A DNA stretch of 64,000 bases from Legionella_C sp048541585 (lineage in GTDB: Bacteria; Pseudomonadota; Gammaproteobacteria; Legionellales; Legionellaceae): the NCBI RefSeq assembly GCF_048541585.1, contig NZ_CP183303.1:2418001-2482000 (forward strand), read 5' to 3'. This document shows, one piece after another, positions 43,907-52,609 of this stretch (its first letter is position 1; every line of letters starts with the position of its first letter). The notes under the pieces are model-generated. The model searched no databases and was not told where the DNA came from. It saw only the letters and a program-made list of their open reading frames with translations. The translations under genes were made by a program, and so were the position numbers.

Positions 43907-44650
43907 TTAATTATATCTAATTTTTTCTATTAACTTATTATCAATAAACTCAACTTTATTATTTATCCTTAAAATAATACCTCTATCTAATAAATAGATA
44001 AAATACGCCGGTTGCCATACTTTATTCATATATATAGATATAGGCCTTTTCTCATAAAAATTGGCATCAAGGCCGTCTGTAAATCCTTTTACAAAATAAA
44101 TTAAGGAAAAGATAAATAAAAAAAGGATATGTAACATAATACTGCCATATTTATCTATAAATTTTTTATTATTCGCAAGCAATGCCCATAAAAATATAAT
44201 AAGGCCAATTAATGCATAGTAGAGAAAAATTAATAATAATGAACGATTAGAAGTAAAGTAATATATTACAAATCCAATGATTACTAATAAAGAAGATAGG
44301 ATAAAAAACCCAAGTTCTTTACTAAAATTTGAATACTGTTTTTTTTCTTGCGTACTATTAGTTCCAGTATTCCAAAAATAAATTACCTCAAAAAAGAAAT
44401 AGCCTATTATTACGGGCATAAACTCTCCAATTATATCCGGAGAGAATTTCATCAAGGCCCCTATTATATCTAAAAAGGAAGTAGGCAATATATCAAGCGA
44501 AATGCCTGTAGCTTTAAGAAAGCCTGCCATGTATAAAATAGATGTTAAAACAACTAAGCTAAATACCAAAGATATTATACTTCCTATGGATTCGAGAAAA
44601 AACTTGTTTAAATTGTTTTCAAGAATTAAGTTTTTTAGCTTATTTGTCAA
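43907..44650 (-). CDS. Multi-pass membrane protein, unknown
   Basis: A 247-residue protein with about five hydrophobic segments: ISLVFSLVVLTSILYMAGFL (about 23-42), FMPVIIGYFFFEVIYFW (about 77-93), FFILSSLLVIIGFVIYYF (about 115-132), LLIFLYYALIGLIIFLWALL (about 138-157) and IMLHILFLFIFSLIYFV (about 171-187). A soluble tail of about 55 residues follows. No family is recognised. The high Ile/Phe/Lys content is typical of accessory genes of this genome. It stands alone. Confidence 0.7.
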   Translation of the reverse strand: MTNKLKNLILENNLNKFFLESIGSIISLVFSLVVLTSILYMAGFLKATGISLDILPTSFLDIIGALMKFSPDIIGEFMPVIIGYFFFEVIYFWNTGTNSTQEKKQYSNFSKELGFFILSSLLVIIGFVIYYFTSNRSLLLIFLYYALIGLIIFLWALLANNKKFIDKYGSIMLHILFLFIFSLIYFVKGFTDGLDANFYEKRPISIYMNKVWQPAYFIYLLDRGIILRINNKVEFIDNKLIEKIRYN

Positions 44651-44792
44651 TTTAATTACTCATTAATTTAAACGCTTTTGTATTTCCATATAGCGAAGCT
44701 AAATTGCTTTGTAATTTTTAATAATTTAAGTATACAAAAGAATTATAATTAAGTAGGTTTTGATGAATCAGCGCACAATCAAGTTTTGTTCA

Positions 44793-45584
44793 CTATCTCA
44801 TAACATCATGCGTTAATTGATAAGCAAACTCTAATTTTTGTTTATCAGGGTATACTGTTGTCACCGGTTTAAAAAAGGTATGGCCATGACCTGCCTGACT
44901 TAATATTATGTTAGTGAGGTCTTTGGGCAAGTTTTGGTTTAACCAATGATCGGCAACACTGGTAGTAAAACGTTCAGCAGTTAGCGCTTTCTTTTGCTCT
45001 GCTGATAATAATGCGTAGAGATCAGTGGCATGTGTTTTATCTGCACATAGCAAATAATTAGCTACATGATAATGATTGTTGGCGATTGCTTCCCGGAAGG
45101 CAAAGTAGTTTTCTGCTTTTATCATCTCCGATAATAGTTCAGGAGCCTGTGAAGCTAAATATTGGACTATATCTAGATGACCCTGACTAGCTGCTGCGCG
45201 AAAAGCCTCATAGCTTAATGCTTTTATCATCTCAGGCAAAAGTTTAGGTGCTTGGGTAGCTAAGCATTGGATTACTTCTAAATACCCTTGGCTAGCGGCT
45301 ACTCGAAACGCAAAACAGTTCGCTGCTTCCAACATGCTTTGAAAATATTGCTTAGATATCGTTGCGCTTAAATAGTTTAATCCGTCTTTATGATTGATAA
45401 GGCTTAGAAACTGTACTAGGTTACATGTATTTAAGGAATATTTTTCCGTAACTTGTAAGCTGAAAAAGGTTATATAATTTATCCTATACAATAAAGTTAA
45501 TAATTCCATCTTACTTACGCGATTATTAGCTAGAAAGGATTCAACTAAAGGATATTTTTTAATTTCATCTGTTAAGTTAATCAT
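44793..45584 (-). CDS. Ankyrin-like repeat protein, possible effector
   Basis: A 263-residue protein with three related repeats in the middle (about 90-190): AFRVAASQGYLEVIQCLATQAPKLL, AFRAAASQGHLDIVQYLASQAPELL and AFREAIANNHYHVANYLL. The first two are close copies at protein and DNA level and so arose by recent tandem duplication. The pattern is ankyrin-like. The C-terminal domain (about 195-263) has no recognised motif. I start at the ATG at 45584; a TTG three codons upstream is less likely. It has no signal peptide. Confidence 0.7.
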   Translation of the reverse strand: MINLTDEIKKYPLVESFLANNRVSKMELLTLLYRINYITFFSLQVTEKYSLNTCNLVQFLSLINHKDGLNYLSATISKQYFQSMLEAANCFAFRVAASQGYLEVIQCLATQAPKLLPEMIKALSYEAFRAAASQGHLDIVQYLASQAPELLSEMIKAENYFAFREAIANNHYHVANYLLCADKTHATDLYALLSAEQKKALTAERFTTSVADHWLNQNLPKDLTNIILSQAGHGHTFFKPVTTVYPDKQKLEFAYQLTHDVMR

Positions 45585-45593
45585 AAGGTTCAA

Positions 45594-46043
45594 ATTAAAT
45601 CATTAGGTCCATTATATTAACAGGTGATAAAAATTTGTAAATAATATTCAGGTGACCTGAACCTACTGCAATAAAACAAAGTAATTCACTTATCTTTGAT
45701 AAAGCATCGCATAAGCAAAGGGTTTATCTACCTTTTACTATGGAGATAAAATCCTATCATGAGGTCTAAAAAAGTACCACTTAGGTTTAATTTCCATAAT
45801 TATTAACTGATTTAAGTTTTACTCTGTTTAAATCATTGCTCTTTACTATAAATACCCTACTTTCTAAGTACAAGTTGAAAAAGGTATCTCTAAATTCCAA
45901 AAGAGGGGTTAAATTTATAAAAAAATTAGGCTCAATTTCTTGCTTAATATTCCTTACGAGGTGTTTTAAAACTTATTTACCTTTTTTTTATTATGTGTAT
46001 TATGCCAATCATTATGTATTTTTTTTAACAATAAGGTAGGTTT
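45594..46043. other. 450-bp intergenic region between divergent genes
   Basis: The region must carry promoters for the ankyrin-like and vWA genes. It holds a perfect 15-bp palindrome at 45647-45661. A 67-codon open frame at 45836-46039 has no ribosome-binding site or recognisable motif and is not annotated. The rest is AT-rich. Confidence 0.4.
45647..45661. promoter_or_regulatory. Palindrome TTCAGGTGACCTGAA, candidate operator
   Basis: A perfect odd palindrome about 60 bp upstream of the ankyrin-like gene start. Size and symmetry suit a dimeric repressor site, but no partner is known. Confidence 0.3.
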
Positions 46044-47579
46044 ATGGGACATCTTGTAAATAATGCATTACGCACTAAAAATATGGTAGAGTTATTGCAA
46101 GCTATGAGTCTTGATTTAACTAATAATGAAGTTGTTTGCAAAGATGAGCGTATCATTTTTGCTTCAAAAAACATCCAAGAAAGTGAAAAGCTTGCGGCGA
46201 ATTTGCAAGCTCTCTTACACAAAAATTCTATAAAACCTGCTATCAAGCGAGCAAGTATTGCTGAGCTAATCGCTAATGAGATTTCTCAGGCAACCTGCTC
46301 TGACGATGCCATGGTCGAAACACACAAAAAATCCTGCTTAGCTGTTTTAAGTGTTTTACAAATATCTGGCCTTGAATACACACTTGACGAAGAACAGGAA
46401 GCCTTAAATATCCCACTTCCATCTGCTGCTTATGCGCCACTATTTAATTCTTTAAATTATAAGTATATGAGTATTGAAGGTGAAAAGTTAAAATTCAACA
46501 TAAAGGAATTTCTAAAAGACTATAAACAAGAACTTATTTTAATTGATGGGAAAACACCGTTACTCTTTGCTCACTCAGACTCTTTTGAAAATAAAAAAGT
46601 CTTTTATGCACAGAAAAAAATAAGTGAAGATAAACTTAAAGTGACACCTTACTTTTTTGTTCCTAATGCACTCACCCCACCTACTTATCATTTTGTTTTA
46701 GATACAAGCTCGAGTATGAATAGAGAACGTTTGGCTAAGTTAAAAAAGAGTGTGATTGAATTTGCCGATGCTTTATTTCAATTTCAACCCGATGCAGCCA
46801 TTAACATTACTGAGTTTAACAACGAGACAAAAAAAATAGGAATGGGTAGTTATAAGAAGGCAGATTTTTCCCAACTCTCTGAAGATATTAATAATTTAAT
46901 TGCTACTGGCACAACTAGATTGTTTGGAACAGTCGCCGATCAGTTAATTGCCTTGTCTCAATCAACACAACATAATAATGTCTTATTATTTACTGATGGT
47001 GAAAATACGGTAGGAACTGAGAATGATGAAGTAAAAGCGCTGGAAAAAACACTGTCAGCTATAGAAAAAAGCTCCTCTTTAATTCCTGTGCGCAATAAAT
47101 TTTTCATTTTAAGCTATGGTACAACGCAGCCAGATATTTTGCATAAAGTCGCTGAAAAATTTGCCTCTGCTATCCTCTATACAGATACAATCGACTTTAC
47201 AGAAGCATTATCTCAGAAAGGTAAATTGCAGGAATGGGCAGCAGCGCGCGATTTATTTACCTGCCGTCTTGAAGTTCTATATAGCTCTAATCTGGCTCCT
47301 AGTTCAGAAGAGTATCTTCGTTCTTACGATATGTCGGGACAATTTGTTGCATTAAAGCCAGGTCAATATAAAAATAATGAAACCCTGCATTTAACTATTA
47401 CCGATAGTAAAGGCAATACGTTGCTTGATGATAAAAAATCTTTTGCAGAAAATAAAATAATAAGCTCTTTATCACCTGGTAGCGCAAAAGCAGCAAGTCA
47501 GCTTGGTGTATTCGCGTTACCAGAAGACTCTAGTAAAAAAGACAACCAAACTTCTATGCCCACTGCTACTTTCCAGTAA
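46044..47579 (+). CDS. von Willebrand factor A domain protein
   Basis: A 511-residue protein with a vWA domain at about 213-390. The metal-ion-dependent adhesion site has DTSSSM (Asp220, Ser222, Ser224), a Thr in ATGTTRLFGT and Asp in LLFTDGENT, so all MIDAS elements are present. The N-terminal 200 residues are unrecognised, and the C-terminal 120 residues look like a beta-rich domain with a Ser/Lys/Asp tail. It has no signal peptide or membrane segment, so it is cytoplasmic or translocated. AAGGTAGG precedes the ATG at 46044. The ligand is unknown. Confidence 0.85.
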   Translation: MGHLVNNALRTKNMVELLQAMSLDLTNNEVVCKDERIIFASKNIQESEKLAANLQALLHKNSIKPAIKRASIAELIANEISQATCSDDAMVETHKKSCLAVLSVLQISGLEYTLDEEQEALNIPLPSAAYAPLFNSLNYKYMSIEGEKLKFNIKEFLKDYKQELILIDGKTPLLFAHSDSFENKKVFYAQKKISEDKLKVTPYFFVPNALTPPTYHFVLDTSSSMNRERLAKLKKSVIEFADALFQFQPDAAINITEFNNETKKIGMGSYKKADFSQLSEDINNLIATGTTRLFGTVADQLIALSQSTQHNNVLLFTDGENTVGTENDEVKALEKTLSAIEKSSSLIPVRNKFFILSYGTTQPDILHKVAEKFASAILYTDTIDFTEALSQKGKLQEWAAARDLFTCRLEVLYSSNLAPSSEEYLRSYDMSGQFVALKPGQYKNNETLHLTITDSKGNTLLDDKKSFAENKIISSLSPGSAKAASQLGVFALPEDSSKKDNQTSMPTATFQ

Positions 47580-47913
47580 GTTGTGATTTAAATCCGCTAA
47601 TAAGGTAGGTTAAAGACCTAGCGGTATAATCCATAATTAATGCAAATGGATTTGCTAATAGTTTGCTATTTGCTCAAAACCATTTTGTCTACAAGCTAAG
47701 CACTTCATAAATCAATCTAGCCCTGCAGCAATATAAAAGCAGAGCAATATTTATCAAATTTTAAAGAGTAGAATTACAGACAAAATAGTTAGTTCTAAAA
47801 ATTTTAAGTTTATTAAGTTAAGTTATTAAAAATAAAATAAAAATTTATGTTCCATTACTTACAAAAGTATAAAAAATAAACATAATGTTTAAAACTGCAT
47901 TATAATAAACGTT
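47580..47913. other. Intergenic region with a weak hairpin
   Basis: A 334-bp gap. Just after the vWA stop, CCGCTA and TAGCGG (about 47594-47623) bracket an imperfect stem with AGGT and ACCT, without a T tract. The remaining sequence is AT-rich and featureless. Confidence 0.35.
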
Positions 47914-49017
47914 ATGATAAGACGTTATATCCTAGCAGTAATTCTTATTTTTTTATCTAAAGTAACAACCTCTACTGCTCCAAAACTTGAAGAATATGCT
48001 CCGCCATCACTGGCAGATCATGTACATTTGTCTCTCTCTAAGGATCCAATAGATGGGGGCTGGCTTCCTGATTTGCTAGGTTTGCCAAATGATGAACAAC
48101 TTGCCACATCAATTAAGCAGGCGAATGATGTAGTAAGAGAAGAACAAGATAAACAATGCTCAGCCATAGATTCTAACCTTAGGTTATTAATTTTTCAGCA
48201 TTTTATTATTCAGCAATACATAGCCAATGCACAAAATATTTATTTTGATGAACACATTGCGCAACAATGGGCACATGTATTGGCAATGATTGTTAAAGAA
48301 AGTAGTGGTGATTCAACGAGTATTACTGATATGAAAGGTCACTCACTTTCCACTTATAATTCTGAAACTAATTTAGAGCACTGGCGAAAAATCTTAACCC
48401 TTACGAAACAAAAGTATATTCATTTTACCTACCAAACTAACTTTGGTTTGGCTCAAACTTCGGCAGACAGATTATTTAATGCATTTCGCTTAGCCCAAAA
48501 TGAATTCTATGATACTGCTTTACTAGAGGGTAAAGAAGGTGCCGCAACTCCAAGGAAGGTAAAATTAAACACTGCTATTGCAATCCGTAGGTTAATTTGG
48601 TTCTACCAAGATTTTGCTCAGGGTAGAATTTCCCAAATAGATAGGCGACTTCATCAAAGTGAAATTAATAGTCCTGAATTTTTCTTTCAATATGAGAAAG
48701 GTTTAGAAAAGGCGGTTATATATTGTGGTACGCGCTTTATGTTTCTAGAGAGTCAATTAAAAAAAGGTTTATTGAAAGATGCTGTTTCTTCTATTGCCTA
48801 TTGTAAGCTGGGAAATTCAAGTAGAGGCTATGGTCTTCATGAAATGGATCAACAGTGTTTTGCCCAATGGGTAACTTTATGCCCCGCTTTAAACATTGAT
48901 ATTGCTATTCTTACACCACTTAACTATTTTGCTACACGAGGCGAAAAGCCAGTCTGCACAGAAACCTTTAAAAAGTTAATTAATAAAAAAAGCTCTGGCG
49001 ATAAACAATCGTCTTAA
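47914..49017 (+). CDS. Exported protein with possible lysozyme-fold motifs
   Basis: A 367-residue protein with an N-terminal hydrophobic segment (YILAVILIFLSKVTTSTA) that looks like a signal peptide. Two elements recall lytic transglycosylases: AMIVKESSGDS (Glu129-Ser130, in the place of the catalytic ES motif) and FGLAQTSADRLF (177-188, like GLMQ-xx-xxTA). A later KAVIYCGTRFM could match the third motif. The match is only at motif level. Several Cys residues fit an exported protein. If correct, it would cut peptidoglycan glycan strands. No ribosome-binding site is clear. Confidence 0.6.
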   Translation: MIRRYILAVILIFLSKVTTSTAPKLEEYAPPSLADHVHLSLSKDPIDGGWLPDLLGLPNDEQLATSIKQANDVVREEQDKQCSAIDSNLRLLIFQHFIIQQYIANAQNIYFDEHIAQQWAHVLAMIVKESSGDSTSITDMKGHSLSTYNSETNLEHWRKILTLTKQKYIHFTYQTNFGLAQTSADRLFNAFRLAQNEFYDTALLEGKEGAATPRKVKLNTAIAIRRLIWFYQDFAQGRISQIDRRLHQSEINSPEFFFQYEKGLEKAVIYCGTRFMFLESQLKKGLLKDAVSSIAYCKLGNSSRGYGLHEMDQQCFAQWVTLCPALNIDIAILTPLNYFATRGEKPVCTETFKKLINKKSSGDKQSS

Positions 49018-49211
49018 TATTCTAGCTAGGCTAGTTAAACTTCAGTTTTAGGGATAAAATGACCTCGCTGTTCATTTATATTTTCCATCTTTTTGCTGTA
49101 TCCAGCTGAAAAATAAACAACAGTACCATCCCATTTTTTATTAAAAATGTGAGATTATCATCTAACAAAAATTTGCTTGCTTTAAACTGAGATCTATGCG
49201 AGCTATATCAT

Positions 49212-49949
49212 TCATGTATATCTTACATTGGCACTACTCTCATTATCATTTTCAATTAAGCTAGTTAATTTTTTAATGACAAAATTAAAATTTGTTTCAA
49301 TTGATTTCTGCTCCTTAAAAAAAGTATTTGATTGGCGATAATAACTAGGCACATGGGCTAGATTAATCCCGCTAGCTGCAAATAATACAAAAGCAATATT
49401 CAAGCAATTGATTAGTGCATCACTAGGTAACCCTACTTCATTAAGAAAGTTTTCATCATTGCTATAATATAGTAGAGGAGAATAGGCAATGACTCCGGAA
49501 ACTAGAATTGCAAAGATATAAATAATTGACGTTTGCTCAATTGCTTTTTCTAAATCAAAACTAAAGGGTAATTGTGTTTTTGCCTCATTAACAAGCTTAT
49601 CTCGTTGTTGTTTAAACCAATCTAAATCAAATAGCTGATGTATAACATTATCTTCTTTATTAAATTGCTCTAAGAGACACATTAATAAATGTACGCGAAA
49701 TAAAAGTGAAGCCTCTTTTTTTTCAATTGCTGTTAATCTAATTCCTCTTAAGCAGACTGCAGGGTTACAATGTTGTCGATAAATTATATTTCCAAGGCTT
49801 CTAAGTTCATCTGAACTTAATTCCTGGTCATCAAGTAATTTTTTTAGGGCAGTATTAAATACTACTTGTTCTTTTCCTTCGCCTAAATTTGATTCAAATT
49901 CAATCTCAACGATATTCTTTATAAGAGCTCTCTGCATTTGATTTAACAT
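49212..49949 (-). CDS. Unrecognised protein with two membrane segments
   Basis: A 245-residue protein. Residues 1-140 are soluble, charged and probably helical. Two hydrophobic segments follow, SIIYIFAILVSGVIAYSPLLYY (about 141-162) and LINCLNIAFVLFAASGINLA (about 179-198), then a 45-residue tail. This arrangement occurs in Legionella effectors that insert in host membranes, but nothing specific identifies it. No known domain was seen. Confidence 0.65.
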   Translation of the reverse strand: MLNQMQRALIKNIVEIEFESNLGEGKEQVVFNTALKKLLDDQELSSDELRSLGNIIYRQHCNPAVCLRGIRLTAIEKKEASLLFRVHLLMCLLEQFNKEDNVIHQLFDLDWFKQQRDKLVNEAKTQLPFSFDLEKAIEQTSIIYIFAILVSGVIAYSPLLYYSNDENFLNEVGLPSDALINCLNIAFVLFAASGINLAHVPSYYRQSNTFFKEQKSIETNFNFVIKKLTSLIENDNESSANVRYT

Positions 49950-50158
49950 AGGGTATTTAACATAACAAAAATAATTGTTATCAATAATAATTCATTTTAG
50001 ATTTCTCTTAAAACAAATCTTAAATAATTGTCTTTTAGCCAAGGTATTACTGCTTTATAGATTCAAATTCACTTAAGTTTGATAAATAGCTGACTTTAAT
50101 GAATACTATGGAGATGGAAGCGCTTAGTTTAAAACAATAATAGATAAGTTAACTTATT

Positions 50159-50935
50159 ATGGCAAAGATATTGCAAAATAGTACTCCTTGGAAAGCAAGA
50201 GCTAGCAGTAATTTAAGACAGCTCATTGCAAAAGTGCTTCACTTTTTTCTTAAGCTTTTGGTACCTAAGCTTCGGTATTATCCTGAACATTCAACTTTAA
50301 TTTCCAATGCTACTTACAGCCCCTGGCATATTGATAAGCAATTTCTTAAAGTCATGCAAGCTGTGAAATCCTACACCTTATTAGATAATATGCGATTATA
50401 CGAAATTTGGCAGCTTGCCAATCAAGTGACTAATCTTCCGGGACATGCTATCGAAGTCGGCTCTTGGCAGGGTGGATCAGGATGCTTAATTGCTTCTAGT
50501 TTGGCGCAAAATAATAAAGAAACAAAGGTATTTCTATGTGATACTTTTAGTGGCGTCGTTAAAGCAAGTTCGCGTGATCTTTTTTATCGTGGCGGGGAAT
50601 TGGCAAGCAATGAGCAGGTAGTTGCAGAGTTAGTGAAACGCATGCAATTACAAAATGTGACTATTCTTCCGGGAATTTTTCCAGAAGAAACAGGCGCTGA
50701 ACTTGAAAAGTATTTATTTAAATTTGCCCATATTGATGTTGACGTTTACCAAAGTGCACGTGATGCCTTTGAGTGGCTTTTTCCTAGATTGACTCAGGGC
50801 GCTATTGTTGTATTTGATGATTATGGTTTTTTCTCAACTAACGGAATACGTGAATATGTTGATGAATTACAAGGCAGAACAGATCTAATAATTATCAGAA
50901 ACCTCAATGGCCAAGCGGTCGTTATTAAACGGTAA
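50159..50935 (+). CDS. TylF/MycF-type O-methyltransferase
   Basis: A 258-residue SAM-dependent methyltransferase of the macrocin O-methyltransferase family. Motif I is AIEVGSWQGGSGCLIA (about 98-113), the acidic motif is FLCDTFSGV, and the metal and catalytic region is HIDVDVYQSARDAFEWLFPRL followed by VVFDDYG. These enzymes methylate sugar or phenolic hydroxyls in secondary metabolites and surface glycans. It is divergent from, and about 1 kb away from, the terpenoid-like operon; whether it serves that pathway is open. No clear ribosome-binding site. Confidence 0.85.
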   Translation: MAKILQNSTPWKARASSNLRQLIAKVLHFFLKLLVPKLRYYPEHSTLISNATYSPWHIDKQFLKVMQAVKSYTLLDNMRLYEIWQLANQVTNLPGHAIEVGSWQGGSGCLIASSLAQNNKETKVFLCDTFSGVVKASSRDLFYRGGELASNEQVVAELVKRMQLQNVTILPGIFPEETGAELEKYLFKFAHIDVDVYQSARDAFEWLFPRLTQGAIVVFDDYGFFSTNGIREYVDELQGRTDLIIIRNLNGQAVVIKR

Positions 50936-50966
50936 AAGTTCACAGCGTCAACTTAAGTACAGCTCT

Positions 50967-51048
50967 ATCATTTTCGCGTAGCCTAGAAGCTAGTTTTAAG
51001 TAGTCCTGTGCGAGTATTAAGATAGATTTCCGCCTGCGAGGAAATGAC
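50967..51048. repeat. Degenerate copy of the GTCATTTCCGC palindromic element
   Basis: Starts ATCATTTTCGCGTAG and ends GAGGAAATGAC; it is 82 bp long, the same size as the five elements at 1303-2098. The internal order (ATAGATTTCCGCCTGCG near the right end) also matches. It shows that the family is dispersed. Confidence 0.7.
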
Positions 51049-51164
51049 AGAATCTTTAAGCTAACACTATTAAGGAACGCTTAAATCAAATGATAATAGC
51101 AGTCAGCATAGCTACAGCCTTTAAATTAAATCAAACAAAATTTCTGGCGATTCATCAAATATAT

Positions 51165-51914
51165 TTAAATTTTTCTCTCACAAATCGCCAAAACCAAGTC
51201 AATAGCAAAATAATAATCGCGAGCTTGACTTTTTAACTCTAAATCATTAATCCAGGCGTGTAAGAGCTGCGGGTCAAAAACACCTTTGCCAATATCAATT
51301 AACATATTAGCCATCAAAAATCCATAACAATCTGCCTGAAAACTACGCTCTACAATGCGCCATGTTTTACAATTGAATTGCTTATTAAAAAAGCTTGCTG
51401 CCATAAGCCCAGGAATTTTCCGGCCCATCTGCCCATCACAGTTTTCTTGCCATGATTGTTGTGTATCGGCGAAATAATGGATCAGGTCACGTGTTAATTC
51501 TTTATATTGGCTATTATAAATTGCTGAATCAAAATCATGATGAGAAAGAAGAAGAATGCCATGAGGTTTTAAAAGCGTAAAACAATTATTAATAAATTCT
51601 AATTTATCGCTTACGCATTCTAAAACATTATGACAAATTATTTTATCAAAACTATTTCCCTGCAGCTCTGCAGGGCTTGTACAAACTTCGGTAACTAAAA
51701 TGCCATCAGCAACATACTTAGAAAAGTCAGTTTGAATTTTTTTAATAGTCTCTTTGTTTGAATCGACGGCAAAAATTTTTTTGGGTCGATTGGATTCTAA
51801 AAGTAATAATTCTATAAAATCTCCCCTACCACATCCATAATCAAGAATTTTTGTATCAGAAATATTACCCAATTCAGCTATCAATTTTTTTTTATGAGAA
51901 AGTACTTTCTCCAT
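51165..51914 (-). CDS. Class I SAM-dependent methyltransferase
   Basis: A 249-residue methyltransferase, last in the terpenoid-like operon. Motif I is KILDYGCGRGDFIELLL (about 19-35), followed by FAVDSNKETI (about 47-56), FDKIICHNVLECV (about 87-99) and LLKPHGILLLSHHDFDS. The ATG follows the GST-like stop by 2 bp, with AGGT just upstream, so expression is coupled. It resembles small-molecule methyltransferases more than nucleic-acid or protein ones. The substrate is probably the terpenoid product, by context. Confidence 0.85.
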   Translation of the reverse strand: MEKVLSHKKKLIAELGNISDTKILDYGCGRGDFIELLLLESNRPKKIFAVDSNKETIKKIQTDFSKYVADGILVTEVCTSPAELQGNSFDKIICHNVLECVSDKLEFINNCFTLLKPHGILLLSHHDFDSAIYNSQYKELTRDLIHYFADTQQSWQENCDGQMGRKIPGLMAASFFNKQFNCKTWRIVERSFQADCYGFLMANMLIDIGKGVFDPQLLHAWINDLELKSQARDYYFAIDLVLAICERKI

Positions 51915-51916
51915 AC

Positions 51917-52609
51917 CTAAACTCTATTCATCATTAAATAATGTTGAATACGTTGACAATAATGAACTAAATTATCTTGCGTTTCTAACGCTCTTTTTAA
52001 AGGATTTTCTAATGGCGTTAATAGGATGGTTTGCATAAATGCGTATACTGTAGCATTGATTGCTTTAAATGCATGACCTAAACAATAATCCTTATTTCCT
52101 AACCAAGCAGCTATTGCTTCAATATCTTTAATACCTAACGCGTAAACTTCTTCTTTACTATGTCTAGCAATGCCTTGCATAAAAGCCTGTTTAGTTAATT
52201 GTTTTCTTATCCAGGATAATGCTAAGGAAGCTAAAGGTTTAGGAAAAAATTGGGCAAAATCTGTATTAATTTTTTTAACTCCAGCTTTATCAACCCATCT
52301 TGAATAAAGAATTATAAAATATAGATGCTCTTCAATCATACGCTGCATTGCCAGCGCAGTTGGTTCAGAAGTTGCCATTGAAAGACTGTAATGCTTGTTA
52401 AGATAATCAACAATAAAAGAAGAATCTGCAATAAGTTGGCCTTTATCTTCTAATACTGGAAATTTACCTTTTGGGCCACGTCCCGGATTATTTTGAATAA
52501 CAATTTTATATGGTAGAGAAGCCATTTGTAGATAAGTTTCAACTTTAATACAAAAAGGGGATAAACTTGATAAACCCCAAATACTTGGATACTGATGTAA
52601 GATTAACAT
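51917..52609 (-). CDS. Glutathione S-transferase-fold protein
   Basis: A 230-residue protein with a thioredoxin-like N-terminal domain (LSPFCIKVETYLQMASLPYKI, about 16-36; KGKFPVLEDKGQLIADSSFIVDYL, about 47-70) and a helical C-terminal domain. The sequence resembles the Fax/metaxin branch of GST-like proteins. In biosynthetic clusters GST-fold proteins can act as isomerases, conjugating enzymes or self-protection factors. Its ATG overlaps the stop of the FAD enzyme gene by 7 bp with AGAGG upstream, so it is firmly within the operon. Confidence 0.85.
   Translation of the reverse strand: MLILHQYPSIWGLSSLSPFCIKVETYLQMASLPYKIVIQNNPGRGPKGKFPVLEDKGQLIADSSFIVDYLNKHYSLSMATSEPTALAMQRMIEEHLYFIILYSRWVDKAGVKKINTDFAQFFPKPLASLALSWIRKQLTKQAFMQGIARHSKEEVYALGIKDIEAIAAWLGNKDYCLGHAFKAINATVYAFMQTILLTPLENPLKRALETQDNLVHYCQRIQHYLMMNRV

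Noticed and set aside
45836..46039. 67-codon open frame before the vWA gene
   Set aside because: No ribosome-binding site, no homology pattern, Lys/Phe/Tyr-rich composition typical of AT-rich non-coding DNA.
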